A DNA stretch of 64,000 nt from Fulvia fulva (lineage: Eukaryota > Ascomycota > Dothideomycetes > Mycosphaerellales > Mycosphaerellaceae). Of this stretch, positions 43,224 to 55,342 are shown piece by piece. How positions within the stretch are numbered: position 1 is the first letter of the stretch; every line of letters begins with the position of its first letter. The stretch covers positions 5,690,501 to 5,754,500 of the forward strand of contig NC_063015.1 of assembly GCF_020509005.1 (NCBI RefSeq), read 5' to 3'. The translations under genes and the position numbers were made by a program. The notes beneath the pieces are model-generated. The model had not been told where the DNA came from and did no database searches. It saw only the letters and a list, made by a program, of their open reading frames with translations.

Positions 43224-46200
43224 GTTAGCCCCCGCTCCTAGCCGGTCTCGTCGCGCTACGTCGTGTCCTCTCTTCCTACACTGCTCCTACTAGGCGGTAC
43301 TGTTCTAGCTAGCCCTTCTCTAGTATCTAGTTCGTAATGCGCCGTAGGTCCTTAGCGTTGTTAAGAAGTGCCCCAATCGTCCGGTTCCTCGCCTTTGCCA
43401 TCCACTCCCCCCTTCCTAGCGACCACCTCGGATAGACGAGGAGTACGTGCCGTACGTTCTAGGAGCGATAGCCGTAGGGGCAGCTAGTATTCGTGTATCC
43501 TAGAACCTTCCTCTATGATAGGTACCCCTAGAGGCCGATGTGTTCGCTTCGTATTTGGGTTACTATACTACTCTATGCCCTCGTAAGGCGGTAGTAGATA
43601 AGCTTCGGGGGGTACTTGACCGCGGATTTTGTAGCTAACTATTCCTTAGGTTGTCCCGCTAGCTAAGGGCGTCCACTATACCCTATAACCTGGTTGTTCC
43701 ACCTCTCTTTCTTTAGTTGCTCTATAAAGATTTCTTACCTTCCTATTGTGTTGCTAGCTATTCGTCCCTTGCCCGGTAGTTCGGCTCGTTTCCGGGTCGA
43801 ATGCCCCTATACGCTAGTACTGATTCGCGGGCCCTTACGACTGTACTGGCGATGACCTTCTATACTAGGTACTGTACCGACTTGCCTAAGTAGGAGGTCC
43901 GTAGTCCCTAGATATATAGGTCGATCGGCGGTATAGCGGTCTCGTGCTTAAGTATCCTCGTTAGTGTCGACTTATATGCCCCGGTGACCTTCCTTAGGCA
44001 TTAGTATTGGATCTTCGCTAGCGGCGCGACGAGTCCCTTCGATAGGCAGGCCCTCTCGCCTGAGGACCACACTTGGCTACTATAGGTAAGGACTGGCCGT
44101 ATAATAGCCGTATATAGAAGTCGTGACTACCGGAAGTCCGCCCCCTATATAGACGTAGTGAGCCTCTAGCATAATGCTATATTCTGTTTAGCTTTCCGTA
44201 ATATTGCCTATACGTACTTCCTCTACCGTAGCGCCGGGTCCACCTATAGTCCGAGGATCCTAAGCTGATTTACCGGGTTAGTCGTGTGCCCCTATATCTA
44301 GATAGAAGCTTATATATTATAGAACCGTGGCCGGCGCGTAAAGTGTATCAGATTGTACTTTTCTAGGGCAAACCGAGCCCCGTGCCTCCTAGCCCAGTCC
44401 TCGTAGATCTTGTGCTTCTTATCTAGTAGCCTATAGTTCTCCTTAGTCGAGGAAGACTACGCTAGTATGTTTATGTCGTCTACGAAGCCGCTCGTAGCGG
44501 TGTTCTGGGATTCTAGGGCTGGGAGCAGCGTCGCTATAAAGAAGAGGAACAGAATAGGTGCTAGCGTTAAGCCTTACGGCATTCTAGTATAGACTGCTTA
44601 AAATAGGGTTCTGTACTAGCCGACTAGGATCGACGTACTGCGGTATTAGAGGTAGGACCGTACGAAGTTAACAAGCCACTTAGGGAGTCCTTTCGACCTT
44701 AGGATATAGAGTAGCCGCGGGTGTGACACGTAGTCGAAGGCTCCCGATATGTCTAGGCTAAGTAAGGAAGCCACCTTGTCCCTATTCTTATACCAGATGG
44801 CCTTTACCTAAGAGGTGATAAGTTCTATCGCGGATAGCGCCGATCGCTATAGGCGCGTACCTATCTAGGTGTCCGGGAGTAGGGAGTGTTCCTCTGCCGC
44901 CTTGGAGAGTCTCGTTATAACCAGCTTCTCAAGCGCCTTCCTAAGAGTGTTAAGGAGCGCAATTAGGCGGTACGACTTCACCTACGTATAGTCTTCCTTC
45001 TGCGGCTTGCGTAGGACCACTGTCGTCGATTGTTTAAAAGCTATCGGGTGGTACCCGGTCTATAGGCAGGCGTTAAAGATCGCTATAACTGCTAGGGCTA
45101 GTTGATCTCTACACTTCTTTAGTAGCTCGTTTGGGATCCTATCCGGCCCCGGGGCTTTCTTCGCCGGCAACTTCCTTAGCATAGCGGCAACTTCTCCCTC
45201 GGACACCTCCTGTTAGGCCGCGATACTAGGGGCTAGGGGAGTAGAGCTGTTTATGTCGCTTAGATCAGCCTCGACTAGGGGCGGGAAGAACTTGCTAGCC
45301 AGTAGACGCGCCTTGGCCTCGGGGTCGCTAACCGGGCCACTAGGCGATTGTAGCGCTAGGATAGAGAAGGAGGGGCCCTATGTAGGGTCCTGTCGGGCCC
45401 ATTTCGCTAGCTTCTATATCCTCTCTAGCTTGCCGGCGATTTCTTCTACTATAGCCCTCTAGCCGACTACTTTCTCCCTCCGTATTATAGCTTTCTTCTA
45501 TTAGCATACCTCCCTATATACGTTCTAGGCCTCCTCGCTATAGCTACTCGTCTATACCCGGCGGGCTCTCCTTACTTCTCTTCTTACCGTAGTGCACTTC
45601 GGCGTCTAGTATAGTTTAGACTATATCGTTAGTTAGGTAAGCGGAACGTAAAGTGAGGTCGCTTTTCCTATTTCGTCTATTAACCCTAAGACTGCCTCGT
45701 CTATCTCGTCTTTACTATTATATTGCTACTACGCGATCTAGACTAGCCTCTTAGAGTCATCGAGGTACGCCTAGATGTTAGCCTAGTGGGCCTTTCCCTA
45801 ATTTGGCTTAGGGGTTCTCGCTAGTATGCGTTATATCTATGTCGTAATAGAGGTCCTGACTAGCATATAGCCTGACGACGCCTCGAGTTCATGTTCGATC
45901 CTATAGTAGGTTACCGTATAGTAGTGGCTATCTAAGATCTAGGAGAGGTCGATCGTGCCTTAGAGTCCCCCTCTCTTCTAGGTGCCCAGGTCCTTCGGTG
46001 TATTAAGGGCAATTACGTTGCTCGCTATCAAGTCGAGTACTTCGTCGGCTATAGGGTACGGCTATATAAGGCTTTCCTAGGAAGGGTAGTGTATATTGAA
46101 GTCTCCTACTACGATGTGGCACCCTTGTCTCTTAAGCGCACTGTCTAGGTGTCTACAGACCCCTAGGTCGCGGCTAGACCTCGAGGCTAGCGGTTGTATA

Positions 46201-46550
46201 TATAGGTTGTGTATCTAGGTGCTACCTACGTGGAGGGAGGTAATCTCGCCCCCGCCTTCTTCGTCTACGTAGTACACTACCTCCCAGTCGGATTCTAGTA
46301 TGTCCTTGCTGACATAGAAGTACGTACGGGGTCTACCGTCGCCTCGTAGGCATGTCGTGTAGCCTAGTGACTTGTAGGTCGTCAGTCTCTTATAGTGCGG
46401 GTTAATCTATAGCTCCTGGATTACAAGGACGTGGTAGACGCGCGGGTCCGCCTCGTATAGGAAATGGTTCTAGACTATATCCTTGCTATAGTTGACGTTA
46501 TACTAGATGATACTAAGCGTGTCGAGGCTAGTTATCGGCATCGACAATCA
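43224..46550 (-). pseudogene. LINE-A2 ORF2, degenerate
   Basis: Matches LINE-A1 ORF2 along its whole length on the minus strand: finger region near 43440-43490, RT motif C (FVDD) near 44470-44490, and endonuclease near 45900-46500. Stops are spread throughout. About 44962-45747 is identical to LINE-A4 including shared mutations. Confidence 0.87.
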
Positions 46551-47817
46551 TTTCCTCTATATCGTCCTATGTCCGACTGCCCTATACGTCCTAGTCTACG
46601 CCTATCGGCTATATACTAAAGGGGAGCCGGGCCTAGTTAGATTCCCTCGCCGTAGCTAGCAGAGCACGTGGCCTCCCGTACGCCCTAGGTTACGTATCCT
46701 TTATATCGTTCTCGGCCCTAGGGCGCTTGTGCCCGACCGCCGCTAGTTAGTTCCGGTATAGGCTAGCCTTACGGTCGCCGTAGAATCTTAGGGCGACGGT
46801 TCTGTTTGTGATTGCCTTGTTTTTCGCTAGTTTCCGCTATAGGCATTCCGCACTATACGATAGGTAGTGCCCCGGACAGTTCGCGTACCGTCTCGTAGTC
46901 GATGTATAGTCCCTAGATATATAGTCTCCTATATAGTTCGAGCAGGCCTACTTGTTTGTGCACGTGTAGGTTTGGTGTCCATACTATTAGCATTTGAAGC
47001 ATTGGAGGACACAAAAGGATAAGGAGTGCTTTTCTACTGTCTTAAGGCTATATTGCTAGACAAGGCCTTGTTCTATCGCTAGATCCGCCGCTTTCGCGTC
47101 TTATAGCTATACTATTAGCGCCGAGGCCTTCTTGCCTTCTAGCCATTTCCTATAGAGCCAAGTCGCCTTCTGGATTAGAGAGTTAAGAGTGACCGGGTTG
47201 TCCTGTTAGAGAGCGCGTAGGTGACCCTAGTTGGTTAGGTCAAACTCCTTAGGCATGTCGTGGACTAGGATCGTGAATTGTTTCGTTAAGACCTTCGCTA
47301 ATACCGCAACCTTAGATACCCACTATAGCTATGCCTCTAGGTGCCTCCTAGCAGTAGTAGAGCTAGTATAGATCTGTAGAGTACCGTTAGACTGTTGGTT
47401 CACTACGACCACCCCTAGTTAGTTGATTCGTTAGGCGAGCTCCTTGTTCGATAGCTTCGTAACTTCGGCCTAGTCTTCCTTTACTACAATGCGGATCGTA
47501 ACTATATCGTGCGTTAGGCGGGGGCCTAGTATCGATGCCGCGACCGATACCTAGCTATAGGGGTGTTGATTCCGGGTGGCCTTACTAATCGCCTAGGACG
47601 TCGTCCTCATTTCTTGTTGCCCTCGGTAATACGACAGTACAAGCGCCGTACGTAGCTAAGTGATCATTACCTATAGAGACCGATAAGGGAGCTGATCGTT
47701 AGTTTCTATACTTTTTACGTCCTCTATAAGTTGCTACTAGCCGTCTTAGGGGGGCTTCGCCTATAGGGCCGTAGGCGCCGTTAGTGCCGTAGCCTAGGCT
47801 ACTATTACCTAGGAATT
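46531..47817 (-). pseudogene. LINE-A2 ORF1, degenerate, cut by chimera B
   Basis: The counterpart of LINE-A1 ORF1. The knuckle region lies at about 46840-47010, with Cys and His codons partly turned to Tyr. The start region (about 47790) is RIP-altered (ATGGCAGCCC to ATAGTAGCCT). The 96-bp insert of LINE-A5 is absent here. Confidence 0.82.
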
Positions 47818-47894
47818 GGTCGACGACGAGAATCACCTGTACGTGGTGTCGGCTACGAACCTCTCGTCTAGCTACGAGAGAGCCAAGTATTCTC
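47818..47894 (+). ncRNA. HDV-like self-cleaving ribozyme at 5' end of chimera B
   Basis: Identical to 23033-23109 at every base of P1 (GGTCGAC/GTCGGCT), P2 (GAGAAT/ATTCTC), P3, P1.1, P4 (CTCTCGT/ACGAGAG) and J4/2 (GCCAAG). Nucleotide 1 is again the first base after the target duplication. Since the two copies do not differ here they give no covariation test; support comes from the fit to the HDV fold and the position. Confidence 0.87.
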
Positions 47895-48895
47895 ACGCTG
47901 GAGCGTCGTGGGCGCGACGGGCGCGTAGCGTAGGCGAAGCCGCGGCGAACAGAGGACTACCAGCAAAACGGGTATGAAAACCATCCGACGAGCGTGTACT
48001 CGTGTCGGGAGCGAGTCCCTCTTCTTTCTGCGTGTAAGAAGGGCGCGGAACCGTGGCCTATACGCTCGACAGGACACCTCTGGTATGAGTGCAGAATTTT
48101 CACCTCCGGAGACCGCAAACCGAGCGGGCTAAGCGACGAACATTGGACGAGCGGACTACAGAACAACAACTGAGCGGACTATGCAACGGCGTCGAGCGGA
48201 CTACGAAACAATCTGGTGTTTGCCAGCGGGCAATGCGGTGGGTAGGTGGACACGCGACGAAGCCTGTAAGGGCCTGTTGAACACCCGGTATAGGAACGAG
48301 GGTTTTGCCTGAGGCACTGCCTGTCCCGCTACACAACGCACCTAGTCTGACATGGTAGATTGCGACGAGGAAAAGACGATGGCCTAAGCAAGGAAAAGAC
48401 GGCTGTTAAGACGGGGAAAAGACGTACAATGCAAGTGGATTAGTTCTGTGATCGGGGAGGATCGAGGGCAGGGTGATAAGGAACTTCATATTGGTTAGTA
48501 GGTGGAAACGCAAGGAGTACGCTGCCCGGCGTGGTGTGTGCCCCGAGCAGACCTGCGAGGCATGGACGGCCGCTTTCTAGAGATAGGCTGCGGTAACGCG
48601 AAGGGCGTCAAAACCTGGGGCGTGGTGTACACTGGCAGCGACGGCTGACACTGTCTGTACAGCCCGAGAGGACGGATGCGCATGTCGGTCAATAGAGAGC
48701 ACTAAAGGGCTCAGGCCTATGGAGGTGGATATTGGCTTAAGGAGCAAACAGGGAGGGAGGGCGTAGAGGGAAGCTTTTGCTCCGGGCTAACCTCTCGAAA
48801 CGAGGCTACACGGTGGTGCTAGATGAGTGGGAAAGCGCGGTTAAGACTTGTCACCTTATCTCGTAGCTAGCTTGCTAAATACGATTCCTTCCTTG
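47818..48895 (+). other. Module shared with chimera A, copy B
   Basis: 1,078 bp, no indels against 23033-24110. The differences noticed are G/A only (for example TTCTGCGTG/TTCTACGTG, ATTGGACG/ATTAGACG, GATGGCC/GATAGCC), mostly in TG context and spread over both copies. The GAGCGGRCTA and GGAAAAGACG repeats are present as in copy A. Confidence 0.9.
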
Positions 48896-48896
48896 C

Positions 48897-49562
48897 ACGA
48901 TCCAGGAGGCAAAGAATAAGATAGAAAGCCGCTACCGGAGAGGGGCAGGATATAGGACAAGCCAAAAAGAGGATGACCTTACTACCTTTACGGCCGTACA
49001 GACAAGCACCGAATGGCTAGCACGAAAGGAGGAGGAGCGTAGGACTCGCCAGGCCGGCGGGAGCAAGGCTAAGACCCAAAACCTAGCGGAACAGATAGCG
49101 AGCTGCCTATGGGAGCAGGACTGGAAAAGGAAGCCCCCTAAGACAACAGCCCCGATAGCGCTCCGAGCCTTCCAGAGACACAATTACCAGCTATATAGGG
49201 ACCTGACAAGGGCCGAAGCAAGCATAGCGATCCAAATCAGGTCCGAACACATTGGATTAAGGGCCTACCTGTTCAGGAGACGCGCACTAGACATCTATAG
49301 CCCAGCCTGCCAGTGTGGCTACCCATCGCAAAACCCAGAACATATGCTACTACGATGCCCGCAGTGGGCGAGAGGCAGGGGAAATTGGAGGCACCAAGCG
49401 GGAAGGAGAGACTACAAGTCAATTATTAGGGACAAAGGCAACATTCGCCGAATCTCTCGGTGGATACTACAGCAGGGATACCTCCAGCAGTTTAGCCTCG
49501 CGAGCGAGACGGAGGAGTGGATAGACAAGAGGCGGAAGCGAGGGGGGTTGCAGATAGGGTAG
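48897..49562 (+). pseudogene. LINE-C ORF2 C-terminal fragment in chimera B
   Basis: An open frame of 222 codons with no start of its own: TIQEAKNKIESRYRRGAG, then WLARKEEERRTRQAGGS, RDLTRAEASIAIQIRSEHIG, the finger CQCGYPSQNPEHMLLRC and the end KRGGLQIG. It is clearly homologous to the ends of LINE-A and LINE-B ORF2 (SIA.Q.RSEHIG is shared) but distinct from both. It lacks RT and endonuclease, so it is cargo. Confidence 0.85.
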
Positions 49563-49771
49563 TCATCAGGGCAGGCCCATGACACTAGCGTACCCCTAAC
49601 AAGGGAAATTTAAGACGACAACGAGGAGGAAAAGACAGGCGGGAAGGAGGAGGGGTTTTCACCAACACGGTTTCCCCTCTATATATACAAAAACAAGATA
49701 GCATAGCTGCATAGGCCAAAGGGCACTACAACAGCTTAATGAAATATCTATCTATCTATTACCTAGGAATT

Positions 49772-49995
49772 GCCTAATGTAGCTAGGCACCTCCGCGGCG
49801 TTTAGAGCTGAAGAAACAGGGTGAAGAGAGCTTTAAGCTGTCCAGATTGAATAAGATAGAACTCCCTTAGTCCTAGGGGCAGTGGCCTACTTTATATATC
49901 GTTAGAATGGCCTTGATAAGAGCTTTTGAATGTGTCTTGTTTTGGCGTAGAGATCGATACTTCTCTCGGTTTTGATTTCCGCGTCCGGTCCGGTC
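49772..49995 (-). other. LINE-A2 5' leader, resumed beyond chimera B
   Basis: In reverse this carries the ORF1 upstream region shared with 2632-2830 of LINE-A1 (ATCGATCTCT, CTCTTATCAAGGCCATT, CACCCTGTTTCTTCAGCTC), plus 37 nt at the extreme 5' end found only here. No ribozyme-like fold is seen at this LINE 5' end. Confidence 0.85.
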
Positions 49996-50702
49996 TCCTC
50001 ACCTTAATATAGGACCTCCGTACTACCTTTAGTAATCTAGACCGTAGAGCTACCGCCTAGAACGCTATCTATAACCTCCTCTAGAAGAACAAGAGCTTCG
50101 CCGAGTACCTCGCGGCCTTTAACCGCGACATCGGGTTTACCGGCTATAACGAAGAGACTAAGAAGAGCACTCTCCGCCGTAGCTTATTAGTAGAGCTTCT
50201 TCGAGCCCTCGAGGACAAGGACGTCGGTACTATAAGCTTCCGTAAGCTCGTCGAGACCTACTAGCGCCTCGACTCTAATATAAAACATACCGCCTCTCTC
50301 CTCGCTTCCCGTTCTTAAGGTCGTTAGCCTCGTAGTCCCGGAAGCTACTTCGCTACTCTACTAGGCGCCGCCGCTCCCGCGGCTCTCCCTCCCGTCTCTA
50401 TAGGTAATGCTATAGATCTTAGCGCTAGTACCGCCGTCCCTCGAGTCTAGGGCCTCGTTAACGGTAAGCTTACTCCCGAAGAGAAGCTTCGCCGTCGCTA
50501 GGCCGGACTCTATACCTACTACGGCGGTCTAGACTATATCGTAGTTAACTATCCGTAGCTCGCTACCCGTAACGCCCGTAACCCGGTTCGCGGCGCTATC
50601 GGCGCTATCGAGCCTACTCCTACTACTCCCGCTAAGTAGGAAAAAGCCTAGGTCTTCCTTATCGACGCGGTGAAGACTAAGAATAACGTTTACCGAAAGT
50701 GA
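49996..50702 (+). pseudogene. gypsy Y3 gag, 3' part
   Basis: Continues the gag of 42596-43038 from the second copy of the target duplication. The knuckle at about 50510-50560 is damaged (CTYC-type codons to Tyr). It ends at the same TGA context as Y2 (50700-50702). Confidence 0.85.
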
Positions 50703-53700
50703 AGAGAGGAAAGAAGTTAAGGATCAATATAGTATAGCTAGACCTATACGACGTGACGGGCAAGGACTACGCTTATAAACCGTTCGTTACGAATATAAAT
50801 ATCGGCTTAAAGAAACTCTCTTCTTCTAATCTCACTCTTATAGACACTAGCGTACTAGGCGAGTCTTTTATAGACTATAAACTCGCGACCTCTCTTAACC
50901 TCGAACCCTAGGAACTAAAGTACCCTCGTACCCTTAAACTCTTTAACGGCAGGGAGACTACTACTAGTAAGATTACTTATGTTATATACACGTCAATTAC
51001 TCTCGGAGGCAAGCGTATGTCGATCACTAGCTTCCTTACGTCCCTACCGTATTAGAAGTTTATCCTCGGCCTCCCCTAGTTTAGACGATACTAACCTATT
51101 ATCAACTAGACTTCCCTTACTATCAGCTTCCCTCTAGAAGCTCCTCCGGCACCTCCGCCTTCTCCGCCGCCTTAGCGCGGTCCTAAGTATACTAAGATCT
51201 TCTAGGTAAACGCCGCTACCTTCACTACTACTACTAAGTAGCCTAAAGCTTAAGTCTTCGCCGCCTCTCTCCGCGATATCGACATCACCCTCGAGAAGCT
51301 CGATAAGAAGCGTATACCTACCGACCCTACTACGAAGGTCCCTCCTTAGGCATACTATATCCTCTACGTATTCGATACTAAAGCCGTAGACGAGCTGCCT
51401 CCTTATCGCCCTTACGACTATAAGATTAAGCTAGAAGAAGGTGTAGAGATACCGTTCGGACCGCTATATTCTATATCGCGAGAAGAGCTTATCGTCCTTA
51501 AGAGATACCTCGAAGAGAACCTAAAGAAGGGGTTTATTCGAGTGAGCCGTTCTAGCGCTAGTAGTCCCGTCATATTCGTTAAGAAGCCCGGCGGTAGCCT
51601 ACGCTTCTACGTAGACTACCGAGGCTTAAACGCTATTATAAAGAAGAACCGCTACCTAATACCGTTGATTTAGGAGACGCTCGAACGCCTCTCTAAGGCC
51701 AAGTACTTTACTAAGCTCGATATTATCGCTACGTTTAATAAGTTACGAATAGTAGAAGGACACGAGTATCTTATAGCCTTCCGTACTCGCTACGGGCTAT
51801 TCGAGTCGCTCGTTATGCCCTTCGGCGTTTATAACGGGCCTAGTACCTTCTAGAACTTTATTAACGACATCCTTTAGGAGTTCCTCGATCAGTTCTATAC
51901 TGCCTACATCGACGACATCCTAGTCTATAGCGAGACTAAGGAGGAGCACCGCGAGCACGTCTATAAGGTCCTTTAGAAGCTCGTAGACGCCGGCGTATAG
52001 CTCGATATCGACAAGTACGAGTTTAAGAAGACCGAAGTCAAGTTCCTTAGCTTAATCATTACCGTAGACGGCATCAAGATAGACTAAGAGAAGATCGACG
52101 CTATCGTCGAATAGGATGCTCCTACGAACGTCAAAGAGGTCTAGGGTTTCCTAGGCTTTACTAACTTCTACCGCCGCTTTATCTACGCATTTTCGGGCGT
52201 AGTACGCCCTTTAACGAAGCTCACGCGTAAGGGTGAGAAGTTCGCCTAGACCGACGAATGCTAGGAGGCTTTTGACTTGCTCAAAGCGAAGTTTGTTAAG
52301 AACCCGCTTCTATAGCACTTCGATTTCGAACTAGAGACCCGTATAGAGACCGACGTATCCGACGGCGTAGTAGGCGGTGTCCTGCTACAACGCCGCTCGC
52401 CTGAATCCCCCTAGTTACCTATCGCCTTCCTCTCTAAGAAGATGACTACTACGGAGTATAACTACGAGATCTACGACAGGGAGCTTCTCGCTATCGTTAA
52501 AGCTTTCGAAGAGTGGCGCCCCGAGCTCGAAGGCTCTACTATGCCCGTCTAAGTAAGCTCCGACTATAAGAACCTCGTCTACTTTATAAAGAGCAAGCTA
52601 CTTAATCGTCGCTAGGCCCGCTAGAGCGAGTTCCTCTCCCGGTTCAACTTTATAATCTCGTATACGCCCGGTAAGGCCAACTCGATAGCCGACGCCCTTA
52701 CCCGCCGCCCTAGTAACTCTCTAGTTAATCGAAGAGGGGGCCGGCAAATCGTAGAGCAACAAGTCATTAAAGGGCATAACCTCTCTTCCGAGCTTCGAGA
52801 GTACCTATCGAACGGCTAGCCTACGCTCGCCGCTTCCTTTACTACTCTCGTACTCGCTCCTACCTACCTTGACGAGAGTGACGATAAATCCGAGCCTAAA
52901 GAATACGCCTCGGACGCTAAGGACTTAAACGACGATAAAGAGGGCTTAATAACGACCGACGGCTTATCCTAATTAGACTTTGAGGGGTTTAATAATAAGG
53001 AGCAACCTAAAGGCATTATAGCACGAGTACGAACAGCGTACGATACCGACCTAGACGCCTAAGAGTTAGTTTAGGCCCTTAAATTTGGCGCGAGGACATT
53101 CCCGGGCTTCTCGCTATCTAAGTACGAGCTCTAGGAAGGTATCGTCTACTTCCGTAAGAAGCTTTACGTACCGTCGCCCGAAGGCTCTAATATCCGAGCT
53201 AAGATTCTTTAAATCGTCTACGACTCCGCCTCTAGGGGTCACCTAGGCGTAGCTAAGACCTACAAGCTCCTCGCTAGGTATTACTAGTGGCCGTATTCCT
53301 AGAAGGACGTCCGCCGCTACGTACTAAACTACGCTACTTACCGAAGAGCTAAAGCTAACCGCTACCGCCCCTACGGTCTCTTATACCCTCTCCCGGCTCC
53401 TAATCGTCCGTAGAAGCACATTACTATAGACTTTATTACCGATCTTCCTTACGGTAAGATCTTTAGCGGCGTGAAGGTAAAGGCCCTTCTAGTGATCGTA
53501 GACCGTTACTCTAAGGACCGGTATATAATCCCGTGCTAGAGCATAACCGTAAAGGAGACTGCTCGCTTATTCTACGAATTCGTCTAGCGCTTTTAAGGCC
53601 TCCCGGATAGTATTACCTCTAATAGAGGCTCCTAGTTCATCTCGTACTTCTAGAAGCGTCTATATACTATCCTAGGTATTAAGTATAACCTCTCGACCAG

Positions 53701-54690
53701 TTTTTAGCTACAGACCGACGGCTAGACCGAAATTACGAACGCTATCCTCGAACAGTCCTTCGTTACTTCGTCGACTACTACTAGAAGGATTGGCCTTAGT
53801 ATATCCCTACGGTAGAGTTCGCTACTCGTAACTAGGACTCGGAGACTACTAGCTACTCTCCCTTCTATACTACGAGAGGTTACTACCCTCGTATAGGTAT
53901 AGAACTAGAAGAGCCTCTCCCGCCTACAAAAGATATAAACGAGTAAGTAGTAGACGAGTTCGCTACTATACTCTTATAGATCTATAAAGAAGTCTACGAC
54001 GAGATAGTATACGTATAAGCTATCTACGAGGATCAAGCTAATCGTCGTCGCTAGCTAGCTCCCGACTACTAAGTAGGCGATATAGTCTACCTTAACTCTA
54101 AGAACATTAAGACGGACCGCCCCTCTAAGAAGCTGAACTAGAAGAACCTAGGTCCTTTTAAGATCACCGAGCGTATTAGTTTATACGCCTACCGTCTAGC
54201 TCTTCCTACGAACATAAAGATCTACGACGTCTTCTATCCCGTACGCCTTCGGCCGTCGGCTAAGGACCTATTCCCGAACCAAAACTAAGACATACTAGGT
54301 CCTCCCGATAAAGTAGAAGTCGACGAGCCGGTTAACCTACCTTCTAACGACTATACTATCTATAGGATCCGGGGAATCCGCGTAGAGCCTAACGACATTA
54401 AAGGGCTACCGCCGATTAAGTATAAAGTCGAATAGTAAGGTTGCCCTAAGTAGGATACCTTATAGGAACCTATCTCATATATTCTCTTTAATCGTTAAGT
54501 AATCGAAGAATACTACGCCCGCGTAGACGGCCTAGAGGTCAACATCGGTAGGCTTTTCGAATCTAAGCTCTTCGACGGGGCTTACTAATAGTATATCGAC
54601 TATAACATTAGGCCTAGGCCTAGTACTAAAGCTGAAGATCCTCGATATATAGAACTACTACGGCTCCGTAGGAACTTAGCTTTGTTCGGG
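50696..54690 (+). pseudogene. gypsy Y3 pol, degenerate
   Basis: Colinear with Y2 pol. The RT signature YIDDILVYS is readable near 51905-51930, integrase near 53220-53800 and the chromodomain near 54425-54470. It has many more TAG stops than Y2, and one frame-changing base loss near 53750 (CGAACAGTCC against CGAGCAGGTCC). Confidence 0.88.
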
Positions 54691-54698
54691 GGGGCTAC

Positions 54699-55216
54699 TA
54701 TTATAGTCTCCCTATAGAGTATATAGAAGGTAGGGACAGAAGAGCCTTAGAGTACTTAGAAGTCGTTAAGAAGTGAAAGTCTAGCTTAGTATATAAGCGC
54801 TAAGAATTATATACCCGTAATATTCACTACGGGACCTAGCCCTCTAAATTCACTACTCTACTAAACCTTAATAGATTTACTTCGGCTCGTAGCTATATGA
54901 CTTACGGCACTCCCGCGAGTACCCGCGACTACGCTAGACCCTAGAAGAAGCACGTAGAAGACTCGGAACGTAGGGCAGGTTAGAATAAGGTTTTAAGCAA
55001 AGCTACTAAGCGCGGCTTCGTACGGGTTAGCCCTATTAATGCGGGGATACGTACTCGCGAGGGTCGCGTATAAGTATCCGGCCTTCCCTAGGCCTCTCTT
55101 GTTTTCTTCGTCTTTCGTTTTGTGTAGCAATTATACTATACCCTTTGTATCTACACTTCGTACCTGTATTCTCGCTTTCACTCTTACATCTCACAGGCTA
55201 GGCTCTCGCCCTAACA
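54699..55216 (+). repeat. 3' LTR of gypsy Y3
   Basis: 518 bp, starting TATTATAGTCTCCC and ending CGCCCTAACA, preceded by the G-rich tract near 54689-54694 and followed by TCCTA. Confidence 0.9.
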
Positions 55217-55342
55217 TCCTAGTAACGATTCTATAGGATGTCGTCGTGTTAAAATACCGTCGTAATCAAAGTAGAAGTAGTACAGTTCTTAGTAAAAGTG
55301 GCCCGCTCGGTAGTGTGGCCCGCTCGGTGGTGAAGCACGTTA

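Larger units (their letters stand above)
47818..49757 (+). mobile_element. Chimera B: ribozyme-headed module fused to LINE-C 3' part
   Basis: About 1.94 kb inserted into LINE-A2 ORF1 with a 14-bp duplication (ATTACCTAGGAATT at 47804-47817 and 49758-49771). Positions 47818-48895 are the 1,078-bp module. From 48896 the sequence is the C-terminal end of ORF2, 3' UTR and (ATCT)n tail of a third LINE family not otherwise present in the window. The module joins at the same nucleotide as in chimera A, but the LINE part starts much nearer the LINE 3' end. It is nearly free of RIP although the host LINE is ruined, so it is young. Confidence 0.93.
43039..49995 (-). mobile_element. LINE-A2, full-length, RIP-inactivated, minus orientation, split by chimera B
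   Basis: A LINE-A copy inserted in Y3 gag with a 14-bp duplication (43025-43038 and 49996-50009). The (ATCT)n tail is at 43039-43060 in reverse. ORF2 (about 43220-46540) and ORF1 (about 46520-47815) are full of TAG-type stops. Chimera B cuts ORF1 near its ATG and the 5' leader resumes at 49772. The first 37 nt in element orientation (49959-49995) are not shared with LINE-A1. Its existence shows a full-length 5' leader of about 190 nt before ORF1. Confidence 0.9.
41959..55216 (+). mobile_element. Ty3/gypsy element Y3, complete ends, RIP-inactivated, split by LINE-A2
   Basis: LTRs lie at 41959-42477 and 54699-55216, with a perfect TCCTA target duplication (41954-41958 and 55217-55221). Removing the nested LINE (43039-49995 plus one duplication) leaves about 6.29 kb, as in Y1. 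The gag leader and first third of gag lie at 42478-43038 and the rest from 49996. It is the most heavily mutated of the three Y copies; even some LTR terminal bases changed (TG to TA). It sits in a pogo transposon. Confidence 0.92.
40212..55340 (+). mobile_element. Pogo/Fot1-like DNA transposon, RIP-inactivated, split by gypsy Y3
   Basis: The outer ends are inverted repeats (ACGTGCTTTACTACCGAGCG at 40212; its reverse complement ends at 55340) flanked by TA (40210-40211 and 55341-55342). The repeats run for about 65 bp and contain a tandem ACCGAGCGGGCCA-type unit. Without the Y3 insertion (41959-55216 plus one duplication) the element is about 1.87 kb, the usual Fot1 size. The transposase reads from about 40316. 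Confidence 0.9.

Noticed and set aside
45253..45462. Identical 69-codon open frames at 45253-45462 and 58394-58603
   Set aside because: They are antisense shadows of LINE-A ORF2; the identity reflects the converted tract, not a conserved protein.
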